NCBI GenBank assembly: GCA_014381105.1
Contig: JACMIO010000053.1
Location: 1 to 7,006, forward strand
Direction of reading: 5' to 3'
DNA length: 7,006 nucleotides
Source of the DNA: a bacterium
Lineage (GTDB): Archaea; Thermoproteota; Nitrososphaeria; Nitrososphaerales; Nitrososphaeraceae
Under the pieces are notes generated by a model that was not told where the DNA came from, made no database searches, and saw only the letters and a program-made list of their open reading frames with translations. Within the stretch, counting starts at the first letter, position 1. Every line of letters starts with the position of its first letter. Both the position numbers and the translations under genes were made by a program. Shown here one piece after another: positions 1 through 5,216 of the stretch.

Positions 1-116
1 AGTGATTCTAGAGCCTGACTCATATTCAATGCTCCTTTGTTTTTTGCAAAATCCTCTAATAGACCAATCTCTTCTTTTGAAAAGCAAATATACATTTCTC
101 GTTTTAAATTAGGCAT
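1..116 (-). CDS. Partial small ribbon-helix-helix-like protein (N-terminal part)
   Basis: This reading frame begins with ATG at 116 and runs off the left edge of the window, so only about 38 residues are visible. The protein starts MPNLKREMYICFSKEEIGLL and continues with a charged helix and a segment ending in MSQALES. The pattern, a short basic beta-like strand (REMYICFS) followed by helix, turn and a second helix beginning at a Ser, resembles ribbon-helix-helix DNA-binding proteins of the CopG/MetJ type. That assignment is by pattern only, and the C-terminus is missing. A TATA-like box at 139-147 lies about 27 bases upstream, so the mRNA would be nearly leaderless with this ATG as its start. 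The gene is 63 bases downstream of the dCMP deaminase stop and has its own promoter. It could be a small regulator or an antitoxin-like protein; nothing visible decides between these. Confidence 0.6.
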   Translation of the reverse strand, partial: MPNLKREMYICFSKEEIGLLEDFAKNKGALNMSQALES

Positions 117-138
117 ATTTTAACGACTGTCCGGAATC

Positions 139-147
139 TAATATATC
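139..147 (-). promoter_or_regulatory. TATA-like promoter element for the partial RHH-like gene
   Basis: The minus strand reads GATATATTA, preceded by an A-rich BRE-like stretch (AAA). Its centre is about 27 bases upstream of the ATG at 116, the spacing expected for an archaeal leaderless transcript. Confidence 0.5.
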
Positions 148-179
148 TTTCTATGCTGTGATGATGTTTACAAAGATAC

Positions 180-686
180 TCATGGTTTTATTTTGTTCAA
201 ATCCGAAATCCATGATAGTACTTCCTTCTTTTCCAACTTTGAAATCTCAACACTAGCCTGACTTAATATTGTATTTCCATCTTCGGGATAGGAGTCCAGG
301 ATAACAATCCTACTGATACCTACACTGATCGCCATTTTGCTACATTCAAGGCACGGTGCAAATGTCGAGTATAGAGTTGAACCCTTAGTGCTCCCAGTCC
401 TGAAAAGTGCACATTGCATTATTGCGTTTGCCTCTGCATGAGTGCAAAAACATCTATCAAGATTTTCACCTGACTTTATCTTATTGTTCTGTTTATCTAA
501 ACACCTCGGACAACCGCCATCAAAACAATTCTTGATACCTGAGGGAGTACCATTATAACCTGTAGCTATTTGTCTATTATCCTTAACAATCACACAGCCA
601 ACTTGACGACTCAAACAATTTGATCGCAATTTCGCTATTTCAGCTTGCAGCATGAAATAAGTGTCCCAGTTGGGTCGGTTTTTCAT
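180..686 (-). CDS. Deoxycytidylate (dCMP) deaminase, ComEB type
   Basis: This zinc enzyme of the cytidine/deoxycytidylate deaminase superfamily should hydrolyse dCMP to dUMP and ammonia in the cytosol, feeding thymidylate synthesis. It has 168 residues, a normal length for the family. The signature motifs are present in order: WDTYFM (7-12), R-S-N-C (21-24), R-Q-V-G (27-30), GYNGTPSG (43-50), the catalytic HAEANAI (83-89) with zinc ligand His83 and proton shuttle Glu85, and PCLEC (111-115) with zinc ligands Cys112 and Cys115. Additional cysteines at 54, 59, 62, 79 and 81 fit the second, structural zinc site known in bacterial and phage dCMP deaminases. The ATG at 686 is supported by a TATA-like box about 26 bases upstream. 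The gene stands alone with its own promoter, 82 bases after the racemase-like gene. Substrate choice (dCMP rather than another cytosine nucleotide) is inferred from the family. Confidence 0.92.
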   Translation of the reverse strand: MKNRPNWDTYFMLQAEIAKLRSNCLSRQVGCVIVKDNRQIATGYNGTPSGIKNCFDGGCPRCLDKQNNKIKSGENLDRCFCTHAEANAIMQCALFRTGSTKGSTLYSTFAPCLECSKMAISVGISRIVILDSYPEDGNTILSQASVEISKLEKKEVLSWISDLNKIKP

Positions 687-707
687 CTTCTAAAGAGGAG
701 ATTTATG

Positions 708-716
708 AATATTTAA
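708..716 (-). promoter_or_regulatory. TATA-like promoter element of the dCMP deaminase gene
   Basis: The minus strand reads TTAAATATT, centred about 26 bases before the ATG at 686. This fits a leaderless archaeal mRNA and gives the deaminase a promoter separate from the upstream racemase-like gene. Confidence 0.4.
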
Positions 717-740
717 CATAATCGTTATGGAAGCAGGAGG

Positions 741-762
741 TAAAAGGATCTGGTGGTAAAAA
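741..762 (-). terminator. Possible T-rich terminator after the racemase-like gene
   Basis: On the minus strand, just past the stop codon at 769-771, two T-tracts (TTTTT and TTTT) sit in two similar pyrimidine-rich blocks, TTTTTACCACC and CTTTTACCTCC. Archaeal transcription often ends at short oligo-T tracts without a hairpin. Support is weak. Confidence 0.25.
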
Positions 763-768
763 TTGAGT

Positions 769-1569
769 TCATTCTTTTTCAAAACTTTCAACTGATCCTG
801 TCAGACCCATTTCCCTCAATGTTTCCTGAAACTCATCTTTGTGCCCATTTACAATGATCCTCATTCTACCCAATCCATTTTTTCTGAGAATGTTTTTAGA
901 TTTCAAAAATTGTCTGATTTCTTTTGCTGCGTTTATTGCAGGATCAATGATCCTTATTGAAGGATACATAGATTCGATATGTGACCTGACAATCGACAAA
1001 TGGGTGCTGGATAGGACCAACACATCTAAATTAGTATCCTCCAAACCCTCCATGGATCTAGAAATGATTCTAAATGTATAATCATCATCCTTAAGAAAAA
1101 GTCCTTTTTCTACAATCTCGATTATTTCTGACGCATCAAACTTTGTAACAAATATGTCCTGGGGAACCTCAATTTTGATTTGTTCATCAAGCTCTCTGCT
1201 TCTTATAGTTCCCTTAGTCCCAAGAATTCCGATATGTTTCCTTTTTGTCAGTCTTGATGCCTCTTTTAATGGAACTGAAACTCCCAAAATTGGAATTGAA
1301 CTCATTGATTTTATCTTTTTCAACATTTGTATCGAAGGAGTAATTGATGCAACAACGATTAATTTTGGATCAAAATTTGATAAAGCGCTGACAGTTTCTG
1401 CCATAATTTGCTCAAGATCATTTACTGATTTTTGACCGTATGGGAAATTTTTTTTATCTGCAAAATAAATAATGTTTTCCTTTGAAATCAGACTTCGTAT
1501 ACCTCTGATGACAGAAAGTGATCCTAATCCAGAATCAAATACTGCTATTGATTTGTTATGAGTTATCAA
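769..1569 (-). CDS. Glutamate racemase family (Asp/Glu racemase) homologue lacking both catalytic cysteines
   Basis: The 266-residue protein has the length and motif order of MurI glutamate racemases: AVFDSGLGSLSV (9-20, with the Asp12-Ser13 pair), IIYFADKKNFPYG (33-45), VVASITPS (72-79), LGVSVP (95-100), GILGTKGT (114-121), LSSTHLS (186-192) and IIDPAINAA (207-215). In active racemases the third motif is usually V-A-C-N-T and the sixth G-C-T-H. Here the two acid/base cysteines are Ser75 and Ser188, the Asn is Ile76, and the whole protein contains no cysteine. Thr77, Thr189 and His190 are kept. The classical two-thiol racemisation therefore seems impossible. The fold, and perhaps binding of an amino-acid-like or small carboxylate ligand, is probably retained. 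The start is TTG at 1569: no ATG lies nearby in frame, the FDSG motif needs this N-terminus, and a TATA-like box lies about 29 bases upstream. The enzyme name should not be transferred. Real function is unknown. Confidence 0.85.
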   Translation of the reverse strand: MITHNKSIAVFDSGLGSLSVIRGIRSLISKENIIYFADKKNFPYGQKSVNDLEQIMAETVSALSNFDPKLIVVASITPSIQMLKKIKSMSSIPILGVSVPLKEASRLTKRKHIGILGTKGTIRSRELDEQIKIEVPQDIFVTKFDASEIIEIVEKGLFLKDDDYTFRIISRSMEGLEDTNLDVLVLSSTHLSIVRSHIESMYPSIRIIDPAINAAKEIRQFLKSKNILRKNGLGRMRIIVNGHKDEFQETLREMGLTGSVESFEKE

Positions 1570-1593
1570 TATTGATTTTATTAACGCAATCCC

Positions 1594-1602
1594 AATTTAT
1601 AT
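1594..1602 (-). promoter_or_regulatory. TATA-like promoter element of the racemase-like gene
   Basis: The minus strand reads ATATAAATT, centred about 29 bases before the TTG start at 1569. Transcription would begin near 1572, leaving almost no leader, which supports TTG as the true start codon. Confidence 0.5.
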
Positions 1603-1764
1603 CATGATTGAACATGTTATAACCAGTCATAAGGTTTTGTACATATATATTGATAAAATTGCCCATAAATCCTCTAGTTGTCTCCTTGCTCATAGCGTAC
1701 TAGCAATTGGCCATCGTGTTGTTAGAACATCTTGAACTGTAAATAAGTACTCTAATTTTACCAT

Positions 1765-2130
1765 CTACTGTATCAAGCCAAGATAAGTGTCTACTAGTTG
1801 ATCATCCACCATGCCCTGAATCACTTTTGGGACACCGTTTGACAGTTTGATGTCCATTGCCACGGCGCTCAATGGTATTTCGAATTTTGATATTTCCGTT
1901 TCATCACTGGTTTCAAAAATTTTTTGTGTTGCACCTTCAACAATATTAAAACAGCTAATTTTACTTATTCTTCTAAATCCGGCACCTCCTATTCTGCCCC
2001 CTGCAGAGCCTTGTGATTCCTCTACAAAGAGTATGAAAACAGTATTATCAGTTTTTTTACTTAAATCAATATCATTTTTACATACTACAATTTTCCGTAT
2101 AATATCAAGTAATTCTGAATCAAGAGACAT
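1765..2130 (-). CDS. Conserved-looking hypothetical protein of 121 residues
   Basis: I do not recognise the family. The product is a soluble, mixed alpha/beta protein of 121 residues with no signal peptide or membrane segment. Visible parts are an N-terminal amphipathic helix (about 3-18), a hydrophobic strand VFILFVEE (31-38), a glycine-rich loop GSAGGRIGGAGF (41-52) followed by basic FRRISKIS, and an acidic middle region. A reading from GTG at 2142 is possible, but that GTG is part of GTGATC, a good match to the archaeal Shine-Dalgarno sequence. The ATG at 2130 lies 6 bases after it and one base after the stop of the upstream gene, so I chose the ATG. The gene is thus translationally coupled to the SirB1-like gene and probably works with it. 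The glycine-rich loop could bind a phosphate or nucleotide, but no standard P-loop is present. Confidence 0.75.
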   Translation of the reverse strand: MSLDSELLDIIRKIVVCKNDIDLSKKTDNTVFILFVEESQGSAGGRIGGAGFRRISKISCFNIVEGATQKIFETSDETEISKFEIPLSAVAMDIKLSNGVPKVIQGMVDDQLVDTYLGLIQ

Positions 2131-2131
2131 G

Positions 2132-2992
2132 TCACAGATCACTTGTTTTGATGCTTCTTATTAGTTCCAAAATTGTGTCAACATCACTTGCTTCTGGAAA
2201 CTTCTCTAGATACGTGTTAAAAAAATTGAGCGCCTCTTCATATTTCTTCTGATGGAGACATACCATTCCTTTGTCTCTCAGGCCATGTTGGTCATTCCCA
2301 TTGATATCCAGTATCATTTCATTTACAAGCTCAGCACTATCCAAATCCTGACACTCAAAAAAGCTCGTTTTGAGATTGTTCAGCATTCTTATGATAACAT
2401 CAGGATTTGAGGCTTTGTCAACCAATTTTCTGGTCAGGGCGATATTCATTTTTGGGTAAAAATGGTCTAATAGTTCCTTTAAAGAGTAATCATCCATTAT
2501 TCTGCCTTCGTTAAACGGATCTATTATAATTTCATTTTCTTCTTCATCTAGAACATGTTTTACCATAAAGTGGGAAGGAAAATTTACTGGATAAAGTGTA
2601 AAGTTTAGTGATTTGGCCAATTGGATATATAATATTGATAGTGTTATAGGATTTCCCGTTTTTCTCTTTATTACTGTGTTGAGCAAACTGTTGGAAGGGT
2701 TGTAATAGTCATCCCTATTCCCTTTAAAATTTTCAATCTTGTATAATTGGTGATTTATTTTTTCAATGAATTGAGTAGGTCTAAATTCTGAAGAACCTTT
2801 GAGTGACTTTGCAACTTTCTTACCAATTTCTTCAATTTTTGCCAATTCATCTTGTATTACCAAACTATCATATGCAACAATGCGTGAGACGTGTAAAGCA
2901 TATTCAGCTAATTTAGACGGATCATCTATTGCCATCTTACTGACAACATTGGTGTGCCAATCATTCCGCGCCGCCTGTATATTCTTAGTCAT
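2132..2992 (-). CDS. SirB1-family protein: transglutaminase-like core plus C-terminal TPR
   Basis: Counting from the ATG at 2992 (286 residues), the protein has an N-terminal helical region, then the Transglut_core2 signature of the SirB1 family. This is seen as NSLLNTVIKRKTGNPITLS (101-119), VNFPSHFMVKH (136-146, with the conserved His) and IIDPFNEGRIM (156-166). A tetratricopeptide-like segment follows near 237-275, with GMVCLHQKKYEEALNFF. The cysteine of true transglutaminases is absent from the core: the only two cysteines lie outside it, as is usual for this family, so catalysis is doubtful. The biochemical role of SirB1-like proteins is not established. A TTG at 3004 could extend the frame by four residues, but a TATA-like box at 3021-3027 places transcription start near 2997, favouring the ATG. 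It is the first gene of an operon with the 121-residue protein and diverges from pyrE. Confidence 0.85.
   Translation of the reverse strand: MTKNIQAARNDWHTNVVSKMAIDDPSKLAEYALHVSRIVAYDSLVIQDELAKIEEIGKKVAKSLKGSSEFRPTQFIEKINHQLYKIENFKGNRDDYYNPSNSLLNTVIKRKTGNPITLSILYIQLAKSLNFTLYPVNFPSHFMVKHVLDEEENEIIIDPFNEGRIMDDYSLKELLDHFYPKMNIALTRKLVDKASNPDVIIRMLNNLKTSFFECQDLDSAELVNEMILDINGNDQHGLRDKGMVCLHQKKYEEALNFFNTYLEKFPEASDVDTILELIRSIKTSDL
2137..2142 (-). promoter_or_regulatory. Shine-Dalgarno GTGATC that fixes the downstream start at 2130
   Basis: GTGATC can pair with the usual 3' end of archaeal 16S rRNA (GAUCACCUCC). It lies inside the end of the SirB1-like gene, 6 bases before the ATG at 2130. It competes with the reading that uses its own GTG as a start codon. 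Confidence 0.55.
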
Positions 2993-3020
2993 TAACCAGC
3001 TCAATTATTTGTTCCTTGAA

Positions 3021-3027
3021 TATATAA
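3021..3027 (-). promoter_or_regulatory. TATA-like promoter element of the SirB1-like operon
   Basis: The minus strand reads TTATATA within an AT-rich run, centred 32 bases before the ATG at 2992 and only 20 before the alternative TTG at 3004. It therefore supports the ATG. Confidence 0.5.
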
Positions 3028-3136
3028 TTTTGATGAACAGGAAAAAACATCTGAACTGAAATTGTAGCTGAATTTGATCCTAATGAAATTCTCTATAATG
3101 GTTTGAACACGGGCATTAATTCAGGATGAGGTTAGC

Positions 3137-3157
3137 TTTTTATTAATTAAGATATAC
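3137..3157 (+). promoter_or_regulatory. Candidate promoter region of pyrE
   Basis: Two TATA-like elements are present, TTTTTATTAA at 3137-3146 and GATATAC at 3151-3157. The first predicts transcription start near 3168, giving a short leader that begins with the Shine-Dalgarno-like GGAGG. The second predicts a start near 3180, a leaderless mRNA. A weaker CTATAAT lies at 3093-3099. The sequence does not decide between them. Confidence 0.35.
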
Positions 3158-3164
3158 AAGATGT

Positions 3165-3169
3165 GGAGG
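3165..3169 (+). promoter_or_regulatory. Shine-Dalgarno-like GGAGG before pyrE
   Basis: GGAGG lies 10 bases before a TTG at 3180 and 16 bases before the ATG at 3186. If it is used, the spacing favours the TTG. Confidence 0.35.
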
Positions 3170-3179
3170 CAATCAAAGT

Positions 3180-3764
3180 TTGGATATGACTATTGAGGAT
3201 AAACATGAGCGACTCAAAGAAATAATAAAGGAAAGAGGAATTGTCATAAAAGATGTAACTTTATCTAGCAACAGAAAAAGCAAATTCTACTATGATGTAA
3301 AGTCCATTGTCAACGAGCCTGAAGGCGCTGCGCTTATCGGCGAATTGATGCTTGCCCAGATATTAAAGGTTGAACCAAAAATAATGTCGGTAGGAGGTCT
3401 AGAATCAGGAGCAATTGCAATTTCTACAGCAATAGTCTGTTCTTGCTATCATTCAAGACTGCCAAACACAATCTCAGGATTCTTTGTTAGGAAGGGTGTC
3501 AAGACATATGGCCTTGAAAAAATGATCGAAGGCATCGCGAAGGATCCTGTAGCCGTAGTCGATGATGTAGTTACAACTGGAAAAAGTGTTCTTGATGCAG
3601 TAACTGCACTTCGTAATCATGGTCTTAGCAACATCCATATTTTTAGCGTAATTGATAGAGAGGCAGAAGAAAATTTGCTTGAAAAGAACAACCTTCAATA
3701 TCATTCATTGTTTAGACACTCTGATTTTTCAGCCCATATTGGCTCAAAACTAGATGAAAGTTGA
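3180..3764 (+). CDS. pyrE: Orotate phosphoribosyltransferase
   Basis: PyrE transfers orotate onto PRPP to give orotidine 5'-monophosphate, the fifth step of de novo UMP synthesis, in the cytosol. The 194-residue protein is full length for the family. It shows the substrate-binding strand SKFYYDVKS (34-42), the orotate/PRPP motif SVGGLESGAIA (70-80), the catalytic flexible loop FVRKGVKTYG (102-111) followed by MIEG, and the PRPP-binding motif VAVVDDVVTTGKS (124-136). By motif alignment with bacterial PyrE, the loop keeps the Arg and both Lys, but the usual His of the K-x-H-G motif is Tyr110. The start could be TTG 3180, better placed behind GGAGG, or ATG 3186, two codons later. The gene stands alone, diverges from the SirB1-like operon and converges on a winged-helix gene; pyrDK lies about 0.6 kb away on the opposite strand. 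Confidence 0.95.
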   Translation: MDMTIEDKHERLKEIIKERGIVIKDVTLSSNRKSKFYYDVKSIVNEPEGAALIGELMLAQILKVEPKIMSVGGLESGAIAISTAIVCSCYHSRLPNTISGFFVRKGVKTYGLEKMIEGIAKDPVAVVDDVVTTGKSVLDAVTALRNHGLSNIHIFSVIDREAEENLLEKNNLQYHSLFRHSDFSAHIGSKLDES

Positions 3765-3789
3765 AAATGGAGTGGTAAATTAATACAAT

Positions 3790-3835
3790 GTCATTTTATT
3801 CTCTGGTCTAAAATTGCAAAAAATATTTGTTTTAC
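3790..3835 (+). terminator. T-rich region between convergent genes, possible pyrE terminator
   Basis: Downstream of the pyrE stop there are several short T-tracts (ATTTTATT near 3793-3800, ATTTGTTTT near 3825-3833). The opposite strand also carries a run of six T at 3819-3824. This fits oligo-T termination of both converging transcripts. No hairpin is seen. Confidence 0.3.
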
Positions 3836-3844
3836 TATATAGTA
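3833..3844. repeat. Perfect 12-base palindrome TACTATATAGTA
   Basis: The dyad lies in the 156-base gap between the convergent pyrE and winged-helix genes. It contains a TATATA core, so it could be an operator, a promoter for an unannotated transcript, or chance in AT-rich DNA. Confidence 0.4.
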
Positions 3845-3920
3845 GTAATGAAACAAAATTCACTGCCAAATTTGCTTACTATTTTATCGATAGAACCAGA
3901 TCGAATCCTGTATAATGCAG

Positions 3921-4232
3921 TTATTCACTCAGAGATTCTTCTACAACATAATTATTAGTATGTGATACTTCTGGTAAATCAGATATTGCTGGGAAAATGC
4001 GGCACATTTCTTCATGTTTCTTTATGAAGATCAATCCTGGCTCTGCAGTTCTGTACAATCCTGTGATCTCTGAATATTCCATCAGTTTCCTGTCAACTGC
4101 AGTCATCAGATAACGGGTTAATTGAGAATGAGATACGCCTGCATTAATCATTATAGTTGTTTTGTATTCCCAGTTTGAGACAGCTGCATTTAGGATCGCA
4201 GCCATGATTTCAATCTCTGAGCGATTCTTCAT
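3921..4232 (-). CDS. Small winged-helix DNA-binding protein
   Basis: The 103-residue protein beginning MKNRSEIEIMAAIL matches the layout of the small archaeal winged-helix proteins that are abundant in thaumarchaea. Helix 1 is about 4-18. A helix-turn-helix follows at about 25-50 (TTIMINAGVSHSQLTRYL, then a recognition-helix extension TAVDRKLM). A beta-wing with YSEITGLYRTAEPGLIFI is at about 53-70, then a helix and an acidic disordered tail. It is probably a transcription regulator, perhaps dimeric. The frame is open upstream to 4322, but those 30 residues do not resemble the family. A TATA-like box at 4261-4269 places transcription start near 4239, so I chose the ATG at 4232. It lies downstream of pyrDK on the same strand and faces pyrE; control of pyrimidine genes is a guess from position only. 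Confidence 0.8.
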   Translation of the reverse strand: MKNRSEIEIMAAILNAAVSNWEYKTTIMINAGVSHSQLTRYLMTAVDRKLMEYSEITGLYRTAEPGLIFIKKHEEMCRIFPAISDLPEVSHTNNYVVEESLSE

Positions 4233-4260
4233 TTTAGAACATGAATCTAGATGCACATTT

Positions 4261-4269
4261 AGATAAAAA
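4261..4269 (-). promoter_or_regulatory. TATA-like promoter element of the winged-helix gene
   Basis: The minus strand reads TTTTTATCT, centred about 33 bases before the ATG at 4232. It lies inside the longer open frame, which argues against the longer start. Confidence 0.45.
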
Positions 4270-4385
4270 CTAACTAGATAAGTATCACTATTTGCTAGAT
4301 TGATAAATATTGACAAACACAAAATGAATTCTCGATTTGCAAGTTGTATGTCCGTATTCTTCAGTTAAATAACTATGAGTATCCG

Positions 4386-5216
4386 TCAATTATAACAAAT
4401 TTTTTGTCCATCTTTATCTCTATAAGAGATACCAAAGTCAAGAATCTTTGAGAGCTGATTACCATTAAACACAGTACCATCCTGACAAACTAGTGAGCTA
4501 TCGAGACAGCAACTCCCACAAATACCTATACCGCATTTCATGTAGCGTTCCAAACTTGCCTGCACTGGTATTGAATTCTTGTTGGCTATCTCTACAACGC
4601 CTTTCATCATTAGTTCAGGTCCACATGTATAGACGCAGTCAAATGTATTATTTCTCACTAGATTATTCATTACATTGACTGTTGTTCCCTTTAGTCCATA
4701 ACTACCGTCGTCAGTACAGATTTTAACCGAAGAGTCACCATGTTTTGTAAACTTTCTTGCCATCTTCTCAAAGAATACTTCCTTTTTGGTTCTTGCACCC
4801 AATACTGTTGTAATTTTTAATTTCTTCTTACTTGCATAGGACGCCAATCTCAATAATGGGACTAACCCAGTTCCACCTCCGATTATCAATATTTTCTTGT
4901 AATTTTTTCTGAGGATGAATTCGTTTCCATATGGACCGCGCAGACCAATAAAGTCACCTTTCTTTCTCTCAAATAAGGCAGTTGAACCAATTCCAGATTT
5001 TCTAATCGTGACTGCAGCATAACCTTCTTTGGAATTTATCATTACACTCATTGGAATTTCTTCAATTCTTGGGATCCATATCATCAAGAACTGACCGGGT
5101 TTAGCAGAATAGCTCAAATCATCTTTAAAAACCAGAGTTTTGACAGTCGGTGTTTCGGAAACGGTTTCCTCGATCCGGACTATTCTTCTTTTATTAATAC
5201 TTGTGTGAAATTCCAA
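4386..5216 (-). CDS. pyrK: Dihydroorotate dehydrogenase electron-transfer subunit PyrK
   Basis: PyrK is the FAD and [2Fe-2S] subunit of class 1B dihydroorotate dehydrogenase; it passes electrons from the FMN of PyrD to NAD+. The 276-residue protein has the family order. An FAD-binding barrel comes first with KPGQFLMIWIP (39-49) and EIPMS (53-57, at the place of the R-x-Y-S motif of related flavoproteins), then GLRGPYGNEF (91-100). The nucleotide-binding part has IIGGGTGLVPLL (111-122) and TDDGSYGLKG (168-177), with CGP at 198-200. The iron-sulfur cysteines follow: Cys228, Cys233, Cys236 and Cys244, with a further Cys237. The start is TTG at 5216, overlapping the end of pyrD by 23 bases. GGTGAG lies four bases before it, a good archaeal Shine-Dalgarno, and no ATG is available near the N-terminus. 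Translation is probably coupled to pyrD. Confidence 0.93.
   Translation of the reverse strand: MEFHTSINKRRIVRIEETVSETPTVKTLVFKDDLSYSAKPGQFLMIWIPRIEEIPMSVMINSKEGYAAVTIRKSGIGSTALFERKKGDFIGLRGPYGNEFILRKNYKKILIIGGGTGLVPLLRLASYASKKKLKITTVLGARTKKEVFFEKMARKFTKHGDSSVKICTDDGSYGLKGTTVNVMNNLVRNNTFDCVYTCGPELMMKGVVEIANKNSIPVQASLERYMKCGIGICGSCCLDSSLVCQDGTVFNGNQLSKILDFGISYRDKDGQKICYN

Noticed and set aside
839..1435. Two plus-strand frames inside the racemase-like gene
   Set aside because: They are antisense shadows of a gene with clear family motifs, have hydrophobic random-looking products and no promoter.
1604..1735. Plus-strand 43-codon frame in the gap after the racemase-like gene
   Set aside because: It has no TATA box at leaderless spacing and no ribosome-binding site, and its composition looks random. 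The minus-strand TATA for the racemase-like gene lies at its start.
1983..1992. AGGAGGTG-like sequence on the minus strand within the 121-residue gene
   Set aside because: No start codon follows at a suitable distance; it is explained by the glycine codons of the glycine-rich loop.
1847..3059. Plus-strand frames opposite the 121-residue and SirB1-like genes
   Set aside because: They are antisense to better-supported genes and show no domain or start signals.
3474..3704. Minus-strand frame inside pyrE
   Set aside because: It is entirely antisense to the PRPP-binding part of pyrE and shows no family features.
3888..3912. TCGAATC sequence resembling a tRNA T-loop
   Set aside because: The flanking bases do not form a T-arm stem, and no acceptor, D or anticodon arms can be placed around it.
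4233..4322. N-terminal 30-residue extension of the winged-helix protein
   Set aside because: The family normally starts at the MKNRSE position, and the TATA-like box lies within this extension.
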